Of a stretch of DNA of 64,000 bases, positions 63,665 to 64,000 are shown piece after piece. A program made the position numbers and the translations under genes. How positions within the stretch are numbered: position 1 is the first letter of the stretch; every line of letters begins with the position of its first letter. The DNA comes from an uncultured Draconibacterium sp. (lineage in GTDB: Bacteria; Bacteroidota; Bacteroidia; Bacteroidales; Prolixibacteraceae). The DNA is taken from positions 1,776,001-1,840,000 of the forward strand of contig NZ_OY775906.1 in the NCBI RefSeq assembly GCF_963675065.1, read 5' to 3'. The notes under the pieces were generated by a model. The model saw nothing but the letters and a program-made list of their open reading frames with translations. It did no database searches and had not been told where the DNA came from.

Positions 63665-64000
63665 AATGAAGAAAAAAGCAATTATTGTCCTTGTTGGCTG
63701 GTTATTTTTATTGTCGTGCCACGATGATGAATCACTAATGGTCTCACTTGGCGACAACTACATTAACAACCAAACAAATGTTGCACTTATTGATACTATA
63801 CAAGTCCTTTTATCAACCGTAAAAATCGATTCAATCCCTACTTCCGAGAGCAGCTATTTATTGTGTGGCAGTTACACCGATGCCGATTTAGGAAATATAA
63901 GTGCCACTACCTATGCTCAAATTGGTATGCCATTGGCCGATATCGACGACGATGAGATTTTTGACTCGATAGTAATTTGTACGAACTACAGCGGAATGGC
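63665..64000 (+). CDS. DUF4270-family lipoprotein (runs off the window)
   Basis: 112 residues are present before the window ends. ATG at 63665, lipoprotein signal WLFLLSC (Cys about 18). The DUF4270 start is readable: VALIDTIQVLLSTVKIDSIPT followed by YLLCGSYTDADLGNISATTYAQ. These lipoproteins are widespread and uncharacterised in Bacteroidota. It is divergent from the Kelch lipoprotein gene. The 280 bp between them shows no clear repeat or RNA structure. Confidence 0.85.

Overview
The window comes from a Bacteroidota chromosome, probably a marine, polysaccharide-degrading member of the Bacteroidia. Support for this is three SusC/SusD-type genes, a hybrid two-component system, a DUF4270 lipoprotein, a type IX secretion sorting tail, TAnnTTTG-like -7 promoter elements and moderate-to-low GC. 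The order (Marinilabiliales-like) is a guess from gene content. I saw no rRNA, tRNA, CRISPR array, prophage or complete insertion sequence.

Layout. (1) 1-8 kb: part of a PUL with a truncated SusC receptor and a GH88 unsaturated glucuronyl hydrolase, divergent from a full-length hybrid two-component regulator. (2) 8-19 kb: a compact accessory island around a LytS/LytTR two-component pair. It holds a DUF1566 lipoprotein, a Spy-like periplasmic protein, a VTC-domain / DUF4956 / outer-membrane barrel / CotH-kinase operon, and an operon of ferredoxin, heme membrane protein and Tat-exported flavoprotein. Five intergenic regions here carry the same promoter layout: two 8-9 bp direct repeats exactly 21 bp apart, then a -7-like element 32-33 bp downstream. 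That is the geometry expected of LytTR-domain regulators, so the island reads as one regulon. Most of its exported products also carry unusual Gly/Pro-rich segments, as does the sensor kinase's periplasmic loop. This is the best candidate for an undescribed system. (3) 19-20 kb: a lone lipoprotein hydrolase flanked by imperfect palindromes, possibly cassette-like. (4) 20-31.5 kb: an L-fucose catabolic operon (isomerase, kinase, mutarotase, permease, tandem aldolase, sulfatase) with a divergent AraC regulator, followed by a PhoD-like phosphatase and the 3' remnant of a probable sulfatase.

(5) 31.6-61.7 kb: a large alginate-utilisation locus, almost entirely on the minus strand. SusC, SusD and a PKD surface lipoprotein capture the polymer. 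Two PL7, two PL6, one PL17 and a heparinase II/III-like enzyme cut it. KdgF, an MFS hexuronate transporter, an SDR reductase for the unsaturated uronate product, two KDG-type kinases and KDPG aldolase take the monomer to pyruvate and glyceraldehyde-3-phosphate. Acetate kinase, a thioesterase, an amidohydrolase, a bicupin lipoprotein, an Nramp-like transporter and a TauE-like permease are embedded. A FadR-type GntR regulator at the promoter-proximal end has palindromic operators upstream resembling UxuR/ExuR sites. The susC leader contains a plausible antisense small RNA. (6) 62-64 kb: a Kelch-repeat lipoprotein and the start of a DUF4270 lipoprotein.

Gene assignments rest on reading motifs in the translated sequence, with no database search. 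Regulatory and RNA predictions are inferences from sequence pattern. Several start codons were moved from upstream TTG codons to the first ATG that gives a sensible signal peptide or domain start.
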